The position numbers and the translations under genes were made by a program. Below, piece by piece: positions 11,901 to 19,436 of a stretch of 64,000 nt of DNA (position 1 is the stretch's first letter; every line of letters begins with the position of its first letter). Source of the stretch: Brevibacillus antibioticus (GTDB lineage Bacteria; Bacillota; Bacilli; Brevibacillales; Brevibacillaceae); assembly GCF_005217615.1 (NCBI RefSeq), contig NZ_SZNK01000001.1, forward strand, positions 1,259,501 to 1,323,500, read 5' to 3'. Below the pieces are notes generated by a model. The model was not told the DNA's origin. It worked only from the letters and a program-made list of their open reading frames with translations, and searched no databases.

Positions 11901-14366
11901 ATTAAAGAGCAACATGTGAATATGCTCCAAATGACACCGACACGCATGCAGCTGTTGCATGCCGCAGATGACACATGGACAAAGCAGGTAACAGAGGTCA
12001 TGATCGGCGGTGAAGGATTCCCGCTGTCACTGCTCACCAAGCTGCAACTAAACATGAATGCCCGAATCTTTAACATGTACGGCCCAACCGAAACCACAAT
12101 CTGGTCCGTCGTTCACGAACTCACGCAAGAAACCGAAATCAAGGTGGGGACGCCTATCGCCAACACCCGATTGTATATTCTCGGTGAACAATTGCAACTG
12201 CTGCCAATTGGCGTTGTTGGGGAGCTGTATATCGCAGGAGACGGTTTAGCGCAGGGCTATTTCAACCGTGACGACCTGACCCGAGAGAGATTCGTTGTCA
12301 ATCCTTATGAGGACGGCCGCCTGATGTATCAGACAGGAGACTTGGCTTGCTGGCAAGAAGACGGAACGGTTCAATGCCTCGGACGCCTCGATCACCAAGT
12401 CAAATTGCGGGGATACCGGATTGAGCTGGGTGAGATTGAAGAGGTGCTTTTGCAGCATCCAGACATTACCGAATCCGCTGTGGTTGACTATGAGGATGAA
12501 TCACGGGAGAAATACCTCTGCGTCTACTACGTCACCACTGGTACAGCGACAGAACAGGATGTGAAAGAATACTTGGCCCAAAAACTTCCTGTCTATTTTG
12601 TACCTGCCTACGCCGTTCGATTAGATCAGCTTCCACTTACAGCCAATGGCAAGATCAACCGCAAAGCCTTGGTCAGACCAGACTACAAAGAGCAAGTAAT
12701 GGTTGAATATGTAGCTCCTCGCAACGAACAGGAAGCGAATATTACCCGGATCTGGCAAGAGGTACTGGGAGTGGAACGAGTTGGGATTAAAGATGATTTT
12801 TTTCAACTCGGAGGCAACTCGATCAAGGCCATCCAAATTTCATCGGCCCTGTTCAAACAAAATTTGCAACTTGACATCAGAGACACGTTCCAATATCCGT
12901 GCATCAGTGAATTGGCGCCCCACATACATCAATTGGCAAGCGTTAACGATCCAATCGACTCAACCGGTTTCATTCTGTTGGCACCGATGCAGCGTGAATT
13001 AGCCAATGAGATCATCATGGAACCCAATAGCAAGGCTCACTCTGTCATGCTGTACAGCAGAGAAGGCTTTGATCCGAAGCTAGTCACCCATGCCTTCACT
13101 GCCGTGGTCAACCATCACGATGCGCTGCAAATGATCTTCCAGCTTGACGACAATGAACTGTTGCAAATTCACAAGCCAGTCGACCGCGCACACTTCATCT
13201 TCGAAAACCTGGACATAAAGGCAGACCAGGATGCCCGTGCGATCATCGCTGCAAAAGTCACTTACATGAAAAGTCATCTCGCAGGAGTAAAGCCTCCATT
13301 TATTCGTCTGGGTCTGTTCCAAACACAAGAAGGCGATTACTTGTGCATTCTCATCCATCAATTGCTCATGGATGAGTCATCGTGGCCGATTTTGCTGGAA
13401 GACTTCACACAAGCTTATGTCAGTCTCATGAACAAACAGCATCCAGTGATCGAGAAGAAAAGCGCTTCGTTCCGCGAGTTTGTGAACCATTTAAGCTCCC
13501 ATGCTAACCAAATTGACCACGAGCAACCAACTGGTTACTGGGCGTCTCTTGATCGAACGCGAGTCCCTGCGTTGCCGACTGATTTCGACATCTCGACGGC
13601 GGATTCCCAAAACGATGCCCATATCCTGTCTGCAGAGCTGAGTGAAGAGGAGACCTACCAGTTACTCCATCACACGAGTCACGCTTATCAAACAGACATA
13701 AATCATCTTCTGTTGACAGGATTTGGCCTCGCGCTTGCTGATTGGTCGAATCAACAGCTCTTCTTGATAGACGTCGGAGAACGCGGGCGAATACTGAGCG
13801 AAGGAACGCTCGACCTGACACGGACTGTGGGATGGATTAACTCTACGTTGCCACTTCTGCTGGACATGGGGAATGAAAAAGATCTTTCGTATCAAATCAA
13901 GAATGTCAAAGAGACCCTGCATCGGGTCCAAAATGGTGGATCAGAGTGGTTATTGAATATTCAAAAGAAAAGCAAAACTGAAAAAACTAATAACAAATTA
14001 ATTCCATCTAAAAATAAAATATGTTACAATTTTTCCTGTAGATGGAATCAAGAAGATTTAGACTTCTTCCAAATGGATCAACAATATGAAGCATTAAGCG
14101 GTCATACTCTGTCAAATGATGGCAATGTAATCTCCCTGACTTGCAAGATCGTTGAAAAACGGCTGATTATGTCTATCCGATACAGCCGCTCTCATTATCA
14201 AAAAGTTACGATTCGACGCTTGCTAGAAAAGTATCGACAACAGATGCATTTGATTATCGCTCATTGTAAGGCAAAGGAGGACACAGAGTTAACTCCGTCC
14301 GCCTATGGAAACAGTGAGCTGACGATTGAAGAAGTGGGAGAGATTCTCCAGATGTTTGAAAAATGA
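2913..14366 (+). CDS. Hybrid PKS-NRPS: KS-KR-ACP-C-A-PCP-C-A-PCP-E(degenerate)
   Basis: The product is about 3817 residues, a one-extension polyketide module followed by two amino-acid modules. KS: active Cys ~202 in the variant NTACSS (Asn for the usual Asp), HGTGT His ~335 and NVGH. There is no AT, so it is loaded in trans. KR: TGGLGGLG at ~891 and GAYSAAN at ~1048. ACP: LGGDS at ~1211. First C: HHIISDG at ~1399. First A (FTSGSTG ~1877) lacks Asp235 and has YGASE in place of YGPTE; its code reads A-V-L-H-I-G-L-I-A-K, so the substrate may not be an ordinary alpha-amino acid. PCP: LGGHS. Second C: HHIIADA at ~2451 (Gly replaced by Ala). Second A: code D-I-L-Q-M-G-M-I-W-K, glycine-like. PCP: LGGNS at ~3300. 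The last ~465 residues are a degenerate epimerization domain. The stop overlaps the next ATG (ATGA), which implies translational coupling. Confidence 0.95.
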   Translation: MKKKLLNFSLDQVGTLEQEGQIQIDEVSKRDVAIIGMSGKIAQADNLEELWNFIAQGKDCIRDFPMSRRVDTNAYLKYKQTYDPQMQYSSFGFLEEVDKFDYSFFNIPPNEAKYIDPNQRLFLQMAWEAMEDAGYGGDKLKGTNTAVYVGFDGDMPYKQLIADVEPDALAFALTGTLAPIIASRISYLLDLKGPSMLVNTACSSALVATYMACQEIRNGNFDMSLVGAVSLNLMPIKASTTLGLESSDGRSHTFDNDADGTGGGEGGGVIMLKSLSQALKDRDHIYAVIKGVAINQDGTSNGMTAPHPGAQEEVIVRAWKDARIDPETITYIESHGTGTKLGDPIELEGISRSFRRFTQKKHFCAVSSIKTNVGHLNHAAGIAGLLKAVLSLKNKQLAPSLHFRRPNKGINFINLPVYVNNELDEWKTDGPPRRCGISSFGLSGTNAHIVLEEAPLPKERIRSAAHIPHVLALSARSEAALRELVKRYAEFVASNDNLILEDVCYTANTGRGHYQYRLLITCVDLKELLTKLMTLLNANWNEDLLSYGIYCSMFDTMSGNLDSKKQGELTEDKAEVLNISISEKVDTFVRGNMRDQALLIEICQSYVRGGLIDWEAFYQHEMCHRISLPVYPFEKKRCWVDIPYTESPHADEDGLFHVIKWESSDLQPGAYPPKQGRVLLLADDSDISAKLSISLSELGREVIMVEQADEYQKLSDNHYFIDGLAGGYEALMDDLADNLFTQVVYLQTDRSGIHSLTEMRKTQKKGVYSLFQLLKAMLNRQIDQEIEVLLLVPYVHKVDNSEPTFCPEHAPLIGLGKVVGMESYNVTCRFIDIDGAVTPEMLAAEIQTSEQKYGVAYRNGKRYVEVLSKTDLTDTPNLTTDIRENGVYVITGGLGGLGLEIGKFLASKKSVKVCLIARSPLEDHSEWPVLLAQTQDEKLQHRYKTLMEMKRLGSEVIYYQADVSEEDALAQALDDIRSCFGPINGVIHCAGAVGEGLIIGKGEELFRSAIQPKVEGTWLLDRLTEEDQLDFFLSFSSITSLLGAPGHGAYSAANSYLDAFEAYRNKLGKRTVTINWAAWRDTGLAKDYGVNVDGLFRVLPTEEALQALEHVLSKDITRVVIGKVNYEDEVILSEFDSPMKLSDEILDIIEYKKQAFAPQKNALRSIELKTVTLIGRDNHTYTDWEQLVADIYGSVLGYDELDLNDNFYELGGDSIVAIKIVNCLYDKLKVKIELTQVLRNYPTIISLADFLESFYTSAEAKQYPPIVPVTKHDFYPVSAAQKRIFTLAQIDKENLGYNMPSAYLIEGDFDIQRFERVIHTLIARHESFRTSFEMINNDPVQIVHADCDFQIQYFTTSNKDIGELLAQFIAPFDLSKHPLIRIGLVNKAQDQHVLLIDMHHIISDGTSIGTLIQEFASLYEGLSLPKPIVQYKDFAVWQNRLLDSDLILQQEQFWLDTFSGELPLLELPTDYPRPAVMSYDGDNYDLEISPALTSKLRETCNKNDVTLFVLFLATYKLWLAKLTRQEDVIVGTPVIGRNEPSVEFVIGMFINTIALRTYPQGQKSFAHYLTEVRDNILMAFDNQEYQFEMLLEKLKLTRDLSRTPLFDTLFNMQNTSFDYGVKVGEMKFSPYLFENKTAKFDLTIHLEEMPDKVLLNCNYRTALFKPSTIQYLMNQYLNLLEQVVDNPNRPLEEYRLFEKSQLQTKNSVQTEVVSESFEAEVYSSIVQRFEEQVDKHAGAIAVKDKAKTYSYLELNQTANRIAHAILSYLPLTREQQPVAILFGHVAEMIVGMLGVLKTGNFYVPLDPTFPVDRLKDMLELSGARLIVTNHEYEDLAAQLAASDLEILTIQALEKNRNISSMNPNLPITAGQLAYIMFTSGSTGKPKAVMQTHHNVLHFIACFGNDLQISEDDRIALLTSYSHAVGVLDIFVAILFGAGVYPYNIKTEGSMDKLPAWLLDQQITFYHSIPTVFRYCMMAGGEETRYEHIRHVILGGEPVYQGDLALHQRHFADHSLLVNLYGASEILIATSYVLKHGSSMTGYALPVGYPVEGVEIALCNEQGGETRVFEIGEIVVKSKYLTSGYWKLENKTREVLSFDKDDPSVAVYRTNDLGRMLPDGSIEYIGRRDFQVKIRGYRVELGEIETILNHMDNIAKSAVIVTHNQDHEAQLVAYYETYDGKSLETVDVKNELTKYLPDYMVPTYLIHLDKIPLTPNYKIDKKSLPNIQTLPFSTQFVDAADETEEVLIHIWKDILGIESIGVNDNFFHLGGHSLKAAVLISHLHRAFDVEIPLREIFYRQTVRELASHIRECNRSLYTKIPKAEGRPYYPVSSAQKRQYVLHMFEGAQTSYNISRAHEIIGDVDVERLESILQQLINHHEPLRTSFAMIEGELVQVIQEDVTFAIEQLEADEDTLEWVAASFIRPFNLGQAPLLRVGIIRLSEQRHVLLYDLHHIIADATSVQLLLRNFFDLYNGQEMPPQRIQYKEFSLWQKEQLQSVRMTKQKAYWMETLSGDLAVLDLPTDFTRPLFRSYEGDTFSFKIDAELTGMLHQLTRETNSTLFMVLIATYNVLLAKYSGQNEIIVGTPIAGRNHADLEQMMGMFVNTLVLRNFPDEKKTFVIFLDEVKAHALQAFENQDYPFEELVNALNVKVDPSRNPLFDTMFTLQNMDMSNMSSDEIAFRPYEFHTESTQFDLQLEAIESEEGIHFNWCYCTKLFRRETMERMATHFVNLLQEITKNKERTIAKLNLLSQAEQEQLLNTFNQTVLAYEQDQTVVQLIEVQAVCTPDKTALVCGNTTLTYRELNERANRVARTLQSQGVQPSDIVGLIMQRSVEMIVGLLAILKAGAAYVPIDPDYPQDRIAYMLEDSQARALLTQQAWREKGTFNGTVICIDDALLDDASNLEKLATPTDPAYVIYTSGSTGHPKGIMIEHRSLVNFIAGIRDRIDFAANKPVLCVTTISFDIFFLEAILPLTVGAKVVIATEQEQQDMHQLARLIKEQHVNMLQMTPTRMQLLHAADDTWTKQVTEVMIGGEGFPLSLLTKLQLNMNARIFNMYGPTETTIWSVVHELTQETEIKVGTPIANTRLYILGEQLQLLPIGVVGELYIAGDGLAQGYFNRDDLTRERFVVNPYEDGRLMYQTGDLACWQEDGTVQCLGRLDHQVKLRGYRIELGEIEEVLLQHPDITESAVVDYEDESREKYLCVYYVTTGTATEQDVKEYLAQKLPVYFVPAYAVRLDQLPLTANGKINRKALVRPDYKEQVMVEYVAPRNEQEANITRIWQEVLGVERVGIKDDFFQLGGNSIKAIQISSALFKQNLQLDIRDTFQYPCISELAPHIHQLASVNDPIDSTGFILLAPMQRELANEIIMEPNSKAHSVMLYSREGFDPKLVTHAFTAVVNHHDALQMIFQLDDNELLQIHKPVDRAHFIFENLDIKADQDARAIIAAKVTYMKSHLAGVKPPFIRLGLFQTQEGDYLCILIHQLLMDESSWPILLEDFTQAYVSLMNKQHPVIEKKSASFREFVNHLSSHANQIDHEQPTGYWASLDRTRVPALPTDFDISTADSQNDAHILSAELSEEETYQLLHHTSHAYQTDINHLLLTGFGLALADWSNQQLFLIDVGERGRILSEGTLDLTRTVGWINSTLPLLLDMGNEKDLSYQIKNVKETLHRVQNGGSEWLLNIQKKSKTEKTNNKLIPSKNKICYNFSCRWNQEDLDFFQMDQQYEALSGHTLSNDGNVISLTCKIVEKRLIMSIRYSRSHYQKVTIRRLLEKYRQQMHLIIAHCKAKEDTELTPSAYGNSELTIEEVGEILQMFEK
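3471..3503 (+). repeat. 33-bp block identical between two KS domains (second copy 31843-31875)
   Basis: The bases coding for the YLLDLKGPSML segment just before the KS active site are identical over 33 nt at 3471-3503 and 31843-31875. Nearly the same string occurs in the KS domains near 39668 and 58129. This is synonymous-site identity inside a conserved motif, compatible with recent duplication or gene conversion among KS domains. Confidence 0.6.
12967..14363 (+). other. Degenerate epimerization (E) domain
   Basis: The segment follows the E-domain plan: an opening like PLxPxQ (LLAPMQREL), then LTRTVGWINS near nt 13815 and the HRVQNGG segment near nt 13920. The catalytic HHxxxDG reads HQLLMDES at nt ~13356, so the second His and the Gly are lost. 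The usual EGHGR segment reads GERGR. An AT-rich, Lys/Asn-rich stretch (nt ~13950-14050) replaces the usual GxGYG region. It is probably inactive. The A domain before it has a glycine-like code, so epimerization would have no effect there. Confidence 0.75.
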
Positions 14367-17300
14367 TAGCACCTGGGAAAGAGGGTAGGCTTTTGGATTC
14401 TGGGTTGAAAGTACAAAAAATCTATAATCTAACCCCTATGCAGGAGGGGATGTTGTATCACTCCCTGTTGTCACAAGACTCTCATATGTATTTTGAGCAG
14501 GCCACTCTAACGATTACAGGCGAGTTGGATCTGGAGCTGCTGGAACAAAGTGTGAATCTCTTGATTTCACGTCACGAAGTACTCAGAACCAACTTTGTTC
14601 ATGAAAAACTAAAAAAGCCCCAACAGGTCGTCTTTCAAGAACGTCCTATCAAGCTTCACGTCGAGGATATCTCGAGCTTGTCAAAAGTGGAGGAGATTGG
14701 ATATCTAAAGCAGTTCATTCAACAGGACAAGCAGAAAGGATTTGATCTGTTACGCGATCCACTGCTCCGTTTTTCAGTGATCAAAGTAGCTCCGAAACAA
14801 TATAAACTGATCCGTAGCTACCATCACATCATCATGGACGGCTGGAGCCAATCAGTGTTTACGCAGGAATTGTTTTCGATCTATTCTCAGATGAAGCGGA
14901 ACACTCCGCTTCATCTCTCCCCTGTGCAACCGTTTCAAGTATATATCGACTGGATAAACAAGCAGAACAAAAAAGAAGCGTACAAACATTGGCAAAGATA
15001 TCTGCAGTCTTATGAAGAAACTGTTACCTTGCCGATCTATGGCACACCACGTAAGGTTGACACCTATATACGCAGTGAAACCTGTTTTGACTTTAGTGAG
15101 GATATCCAGTACAAACTGTCGAATCTGGCAAAACAACACCGAACCACCCTGAGTACTGTGATGCATATGCTGTGGGGCTTGTTGCTTCAAAAGTACAACC
15201 ATGTCAACGATGTCGTATTTGGTTCAGTAGTCTCAGCCCGACCGCCGCAGGTTGAGGGAATTGAGCGAATGGTGGGTCTCTTTATCAACACAGTTCCATT
15301 CCGGGTGAAATCAGAGCCAGATTTGACAGTGTCTGCATTACTCCGCCGCGTGTCAGCGGAGTCGCTCGCATCCCGAGCCTATGAGTATGTGTCCCTGGCT
15401 GAAATTCAGAGCCAATCCGTTTTGAAACAAGACCTGCTGAATCACATTGTTGTTTTTGAGAATTATCCACGTTCGAAGCCTGCCCAAGCTGACGTGGAAG
15501 CGGGACCTGGGATCGAGATCAGCGATGTAGAGATTTCTGAACAGACTAACTATGACTTGAATGTCATCATCGAATCAGAGCCGAAGCTGGCAGTCCAGTT
15601 CAACTACAACGCAAACGTTTTCGATGCCGCCATGATTCAAAAGGCGGGCGAACATCTTCAGGTTATTGCCAGTGCAATCACTGAGAACCCCGACATCCGC
15701 ATCCAGGATCTTGAAATCCTGACTTTAGAAGAAAAACATATCATTCTACACGCATTTAATGATACAGCAGTACCATATGACTCTGACAAACCGGTCTATC
15801 GCTGGATAGAAGAGCAAGCAAAAAAAACGCCTGATCAAACGGCCATCGTCTTTGGAAATGAGTCGCTTACTTACCGACAAGTGAATGAAAAAGCGAATCA
15901 GTTGGCCCGGCTGTTACGCAGGCAAGATGTACAAGCTGACAGCATCGTTGTACAAATCTCCGACCGTTCGTTTGAAATGATCATTGGACTCCTGGCAATC
16001 TGGAAAGCTGGGGGAGCCTACCTGCCGATCGACCCGTTTTATCCAATGGACCGCATCCGCTATATGATGGAAGATAGCGGAGCTACGATCCTTTTGACAG
16101 CCGATCCCCAAGGACTCGGTACACATCATTTTCATGGAACGATCATCGACCTGCGTGATCCTGATCTTGCTTGTGAAGAGAGCACCGACCTAGAGCAGTG
16201 CGCGTCGACTGAAAACTTGGCCTATCTCCTTTACACATCAGGTTCGACGGGGAAGCCCAAAGGGGTCATGGTGAATCACCAATCGGTTAGCAACTTGTTG
16301 AGAGCACTTATCGACCATATCGATTTCCGTTCGGGAAAAAGGATTGTGTCCGTTACAACACCGGCCTTTGATATTTTTGTGGTCGAGACGTTCATTGCAT
16401 TGGCATTGGGTTTGACCGTCGTGGTGGCAAGCGATGAAGAATTGCAAGACCCTGAGTTGCTCTGTGAGCGGTTGGTGCGCAGCCAAGTGCAGATGATTCA
16501 AACTACGCCATCGAGAATGCAGTTGTTGTTTAATCATTCGGACTTTTCTGACCGCTCCTTGCATGTAACAGATATCATGATAGCAGGGGAAGCCTTTCCA
16601 GAGACACTGCTCTCACAATTGGCTACCTATGTACCAAAGGCTTCCATTTACAACATATACGGCCCAACAGAGACAACTGTGTATGCCACTCTTCATCCTC
16701 TCACCATCGATCAACCGATCACGATTGGTAAACCGCTTGCCAATATGAAGGTTTATATTATGGATGCTGACAACAATCTGATGCCGATCGGGATTGCCGG
16801 AGAGCTATGTATAGCGGGAGACGGCCTGGCCCGAGGATACCTAAACCGCTCGGAGTTGACGGCGGAAAAATTTACGCAAAATCGCTTCGGAGAACTTATC
16901 TATCGGACTGGAGATTTGGCCAGATGGTTGCCCAATGGGGAAATAGACTATTTAGGCCGGATGGACAGCCAGGAAAAAATTAGAGGCTTCCGCGTCGAAC
17001 TCAATGAGATCAAGCATTGCCTCAACCAGCATCCACTGATTCAAGATGCAGTCGTGACGATTCGCAACGATTCTCCATCGGAGAAGACGATCATAGGCTA
17101 CTATATTGGGGAGCAAGACATCGATGTCTCTGAACTGATCGAGCACTTGCAAAAAACCTTGCCCTACTATATGATCCCGGCTTACTTCGTTCGCGTGGAC
17201 GAGTGGCCATTGACCCCGAGCGGCAAAATCGACCGCAACCAACTGCCCGAAGTAGAGGGGAGCCGTTCGTTTTCCACAGGCGAATTCGTTGCCCCCACGA

Positions 17301-18112
17301 CTCAACTGGAACTGGAACTGTCCGCCATTTGGAGGGGTGTTTTGGAATTGGAGACGATCAGTGTCCATGACAACTTTTTCCAAGTCGGAGGAAACTCGAT
17401 CAAGGTGGTGTGGATGCATTCACAGATCAACACCAAATTCCCTGGTCGTGTCCGAATCACCGATCTGTTTGCCTATCCAACCATCGCCAAGCTATCTGCT
17501 TTTATCGAAGAAGGCATGAGTGATACGCTCGTCCTGCAACCACAGATGTTTCCGCAGAGACTGCTCATGCAGAATGGCGAAGCAAGCGAGGATATGGAGT
17601 TACACGTGATGTTGCCGCTAGAGGTTTCTGCCATCCTGCATGATACCGCAGAGCAGGCAAGTGTCAGCTTGGAGGACGTCTGTCTGGGGACATATGCTTA
17701 TTTCCTATCTGAAATTACGGAATCCTTGCAGGTCTCGCTGTATACCACAGCTCTGCAAAGCAGTCAGATCATTCCGCTTCACATCGGAATGGACAGCATA
17801 GACGACTTGTCTACACTCTTTACCCAAATCAGCCATGGTCGGGCTGCACAGTCAGCGAGTGGACGAACGCAATCAATTGAGGCTCCACCGACTAAGGAGG
17901 GGTTGTACCTTCTGTTCTATTCGGATGCTTTCCCGCCAAGTGTTGGGGTTGACCCGTTCGACTTGCGCATGATCATCAAGCCGCAGACAGACCGCATGCA
18001 AATCGTATTTGAATACCGTTCTTCCAGAGTAGAAAGCAACACAGTGAAAGAAATGCTGCAAAGCTACGCACAGTTTCTTTCTAATCTGGCCTCCCATTCC
18101 GTTTCACAATAG
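14363..18112 (+). CDS. NRPS: C-A-PCP-truncated C tail
   Basis: The 1249-residue protein extends the peptide by one residue. It begins with a condensation domain of the type found after E domains (LTPMQEGMLYHSLL) with an intact HHIIMDG at ~154. The A domain (~470-960) has YTSGSTGKPKG (~624), NIYGPTETTVY, YRTGDL and SGKIDRN. The hand-aligned code D-I-V-Q-M-A-I-V-Y-K keeps Asp235, which fits an alpha-amino acid, but I cannot name the residue. The carrier (VGGNS ~1010) is followed by a ~195-residue C-like tail without HHxxxDG, homologous to the tail of the first gene. The start overlaps the preceding stop by 4 nt, and the trans-AT gene follows after 17 bp. Confidence 0.94.
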   Translation: MIAPGKEGRLLDSGLKVQKIYNLTPMQEGMLYHSLLSQDSHMYFEQATLTITGELDLELLEQSVNLLISRHEVLRTNFVHEKLKKPQQVVFQERPIKLHVEDISSLSKVEEIGYLKQFIQQDKQKGFDLLRDPLLRFSVIKVAPKQYKLIRSYHHIIMDGWSQSVFTQELFSIYSQMKRNTPLHLSPVQPFQVYIDWINKQNKKEAYKHWQRYLQSYEETVTLPIYGTPRKVDTYIRSETCFDFSEDIQYKLSNLAKQHRTTLSTVMHMLWGLLLQKYNHVNDVVFGSVVSARPPQVEGIERMVGLFINTVPFRVKSEPDLTVSALLRRVSAESLASRAYEYVSLAEIQSQSVLKQDLLNHIVVFENYPRSKPAQADVEAGPGIEISDVEISEQTNYDLNVIIESEPKLAVQFNYNANVFDAAMIQKAGEHLQVIASAITENPDIRIQDLEILTLEEKHIILHAFNDTAVPYDSDKPVYRWIEEQAKKTPDQTAIVFGNESLTYRQVNEKANQLARLLRRQDVQADSIVVQISDRSFEMIIGLLAIWKAGGAYLPIDPFYPMDRIRYMMEDSGATILLTADPQGLGTHHFHGTIIDLRDPDLACEESTDLEQCASTENLAYLLYTSGSTGKPKGVMVNHQSVSNLLRALIDHIDFRSGKRIVSVTTPAFDIFVVETFIALALGLTVVVASDEELQDPELLCERLVRSQVQMIQTTPSRMQLLFNHSDFSDRSLHVTDIMIAGEAFPETLLSQLATYVPKASIYNIYGPTETTVYATLHPLTIDQPITIGKPLANMKVYIMDADNNLMPIGIAGELCIAGDGLARGYLNRSELTAEKFTQNRFGELIYRTGDLARWLPNGEIDYLGRMDSQEKIRGFRVELNEIKHCLNQHPLIQDAVVTIRNDSPSEKTIIGYYIGEQDIDVSELIEHLQKTLPYYMIPAYFVRVDEWPLTPSGKIDRNQLPEVEGSRSFSTGEFVAPTTQLELELSAIWRGVLELETISVHDNFFQVGGNSIKVVWMHSQINTKFPGRVRITDLFAYPTIAKLSAFIEEGMSDTLVLQPQMFPQRLLMQNGEASEDMELHVMLPLEVSAILHDTAEQASVSLEDVCLGTYAYFLSEITESLQVSLYTTALQSSQIIPLHIGMDSIDDLSTLFTQISHGRAAQSASGRTQSIEAPPTKEGLYLLFYSDAFPPSVGVDPFDLRMIIKPQTDRMQIVFEYRSSRVESNTVKEMLQSYAQFLSNLASHSVSQ
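17520..18109 (+). other. Truncated condensation-like C-terminal tail, second copy
   Basis: The tail resembles the one at 2280-2902. Matching blocks are EDVCLGTYAYFLSE against EDVLLAAYYYLFSE, SLYTTALQ against TLYTMLGQ, and DRMQIVFEYRSSR against DRTDVTFEYNGSR. Both keep only the C-terminal half of a condensation fold. The next synthase (19437) also starts directly with a KS and, like 2913, lacks the helical docking head seen on the later KS subunits. Confidence 0.7.
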
Positions 18113-18118
18113 AAAGGA
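18113..18118 (+). promoter_or_regulatory. Ribosome binding site for the trans-AT gene
   Basis: AAAGGA directly follows the preceding stop. It abuts the in-frame ATG at 18118, too close to serve it, and lies 11 nt before the ATG at 18130. The latter gives the usual MTKxGVVFPGQG start of discrete AT proteins. Confidence 0.55.
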
Positions 18119-18129
18119 TGAGTCTTTTT

Positions 18130-19398
18130 ATGACAAAAGTAGGAGTTGTTTTTCCAGGACAAGGCTCACAGGCAGTGGGCATGGGGAAAAAACTGTATGA
18201 GCAATTCGATCTCGCTCGTGAAGTGTTCGAAGAGGCAAACGAAGTACTTGGATTCGATCTGAAAAAAATTTGTTTTGAAGGCACCATGGAAGAGCTGACC
18301 AAAACCGATATCACTCAACCGGCCATCCTGACAGCGAGTGTTGCCGCTTACCGGGTAATGATGGAAGAAGCGGGAATTGTGCCAGCGTATCTCGCGGGTC
18401 ATAGCTTGGGTGAGTATTCGGCATTGACTTGCACCAACGCTATTTCGTTTGCTGATGCTGTGCGACTCGTTCATCTACGTGGAAAATTCATGCAGGAAGC
18501 GGTGCCTGTCGGTTTCGGAGCCATGACAGCAGTTTACGGCGTTGAGGTTGAACTGATCGACCAAGTCTGCCGACAAGTTTCTACCGCTGAAAACCTAGTC
18601 GTCATCTCCAATGTGAACTCCACTGACCAGATCGTCATCTCGGGTCATGCGATTGCCGTCGAACAAGCAAGTGTGAAGCTAAAAGAGCAAAAAGCCAAAC
18701 TAATACCACTCAAAGTAAGTGCGCCATTCCACAGCCCTCTGATGCAACCAGCCGCTGACTGCATGAGAGAAGAACTGGAAAAGGTTATATACAACGACTT
18801 GACCTATCCGGTGCTCTCCAATGTGACGGCATTGCCATATGTAAGCAAGGAAAGCATCATTGACAACCTGACCGAACAAATCGTACAACCGGTTCAATGG
18901 CTTGACTCGATGAAATACCTTGAACGGCACGGAGTAACAACCCTGATCGAGATGGGACCGCAAACTGTACTCCGCAACTTGATGAGAAAAATCGCTCCAT
19001 CCGTAGAAGCATACACCTACACTGACGAAAAGGACGCAGCAATCATCCGTGAAAAACGAGTGGCTGCTGCACCAGCAGCAGAACCGGATAAACTCAAGTT
19101 CATGATTCGCTGTCTGGCGATTGCCGTCTGCACCAAAAACAACAACTGGGACAATGAAGCCTATAGTAATGGTGTAATCCAACCTTATCGCAATGTTCAG
19201 CGTATGGTCGAAGAATTGGAGCAGAATAACCAAGAGCCAACCTTTGACCAGTTCAAAGCAGCCTATGAAATGTTGCAATCTGTATTTGAAACCAAGCAAA
19301 CCCCGCAAGAAGAGCGTGATGAGCGTTTTGAACAACTTTTTTCCGAAACAGGAACGAAAGAGTTAATCAAGTTGTTAGAAACACAACCTGCCTTGTAA
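18130..19398 (+). CDS. Discrete trans-acting malonyl-CoA:ACP acyltransferase (trans-AT)
   Basis: The protein (~422 residues) is a free-standing acyltransferase that would transfer malonyl from CoA to the ACPs of the PKS modules, none of which has its own AT. It shows FPGQGSQ at the N-terminus, the nucleophile Ser ~92 in GHSLGEY, and the catalytic His ~200 in SAPFHSPLM, the pattern of malonyl-specific enzymes. The FabD-like core ends near residue 305. A further ~100 residues (from PDKLKFMIRC, nt ~19087) form a C-terminal extension with a helical look that housekeeping FabD lacks. The position between two synthase genes of a cluster with seven AT-less KS modules supports the role. It is very likely the sole extender-unit loader in this window. 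Confidence 0.95.
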   Translation: MTKVGVVFPGQGSQAVGMGKKLYEQFDLAREVFEEANEVLGFDLKKICFEGTMEELTKTDITQPAILTASVAAYRVMMEEAGIVPAYLAGHSLGEYSALTCTNAISFADAVRLVHLRGKFMQEAVPVGFGAMTAVYGVEVELIDQVCRQVSTAENLVVISNVNSTDQIVISGHAIAVEQASVKLKEQKAKLIPLKVSAPFHSPLMQPAADCMREELEKVIYNDLTYPVLSNVTALPYVSKESIIDNLTEQIVQPVQWLDSMKYLERHGVTTLIEMGPQTVLRNLMRKIAPSVEAYTYTDEKDAAIIREKRVAAAPAAEPDKLKFMIRCLAIAVCTKNNNWDNEAYSNGVIQPYRNVQRMVEELEQNNQEPTFDQFKAAYEMLQSVFETKQTPQEERDERFEQLFSETGTKELIKLLETQPAL

Positions 19399-19423
19399 CT
19401 CCAACGGATTCCTTTTTGAAAAA

Positions 19424-19430
19424 GGGAGGG
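19424..19430 (+). promoter_or_regulatory. Ribosome binding site fixing the ATG start at 19437
   Basis: GGGAGGG lies 6 nt before the ATG at 19437. The earlier in-frame TTG at 19416 lies upstream of this site and is not supported. Confidence 0.65.
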
Positions 19431-19436
19431 GCAGAC

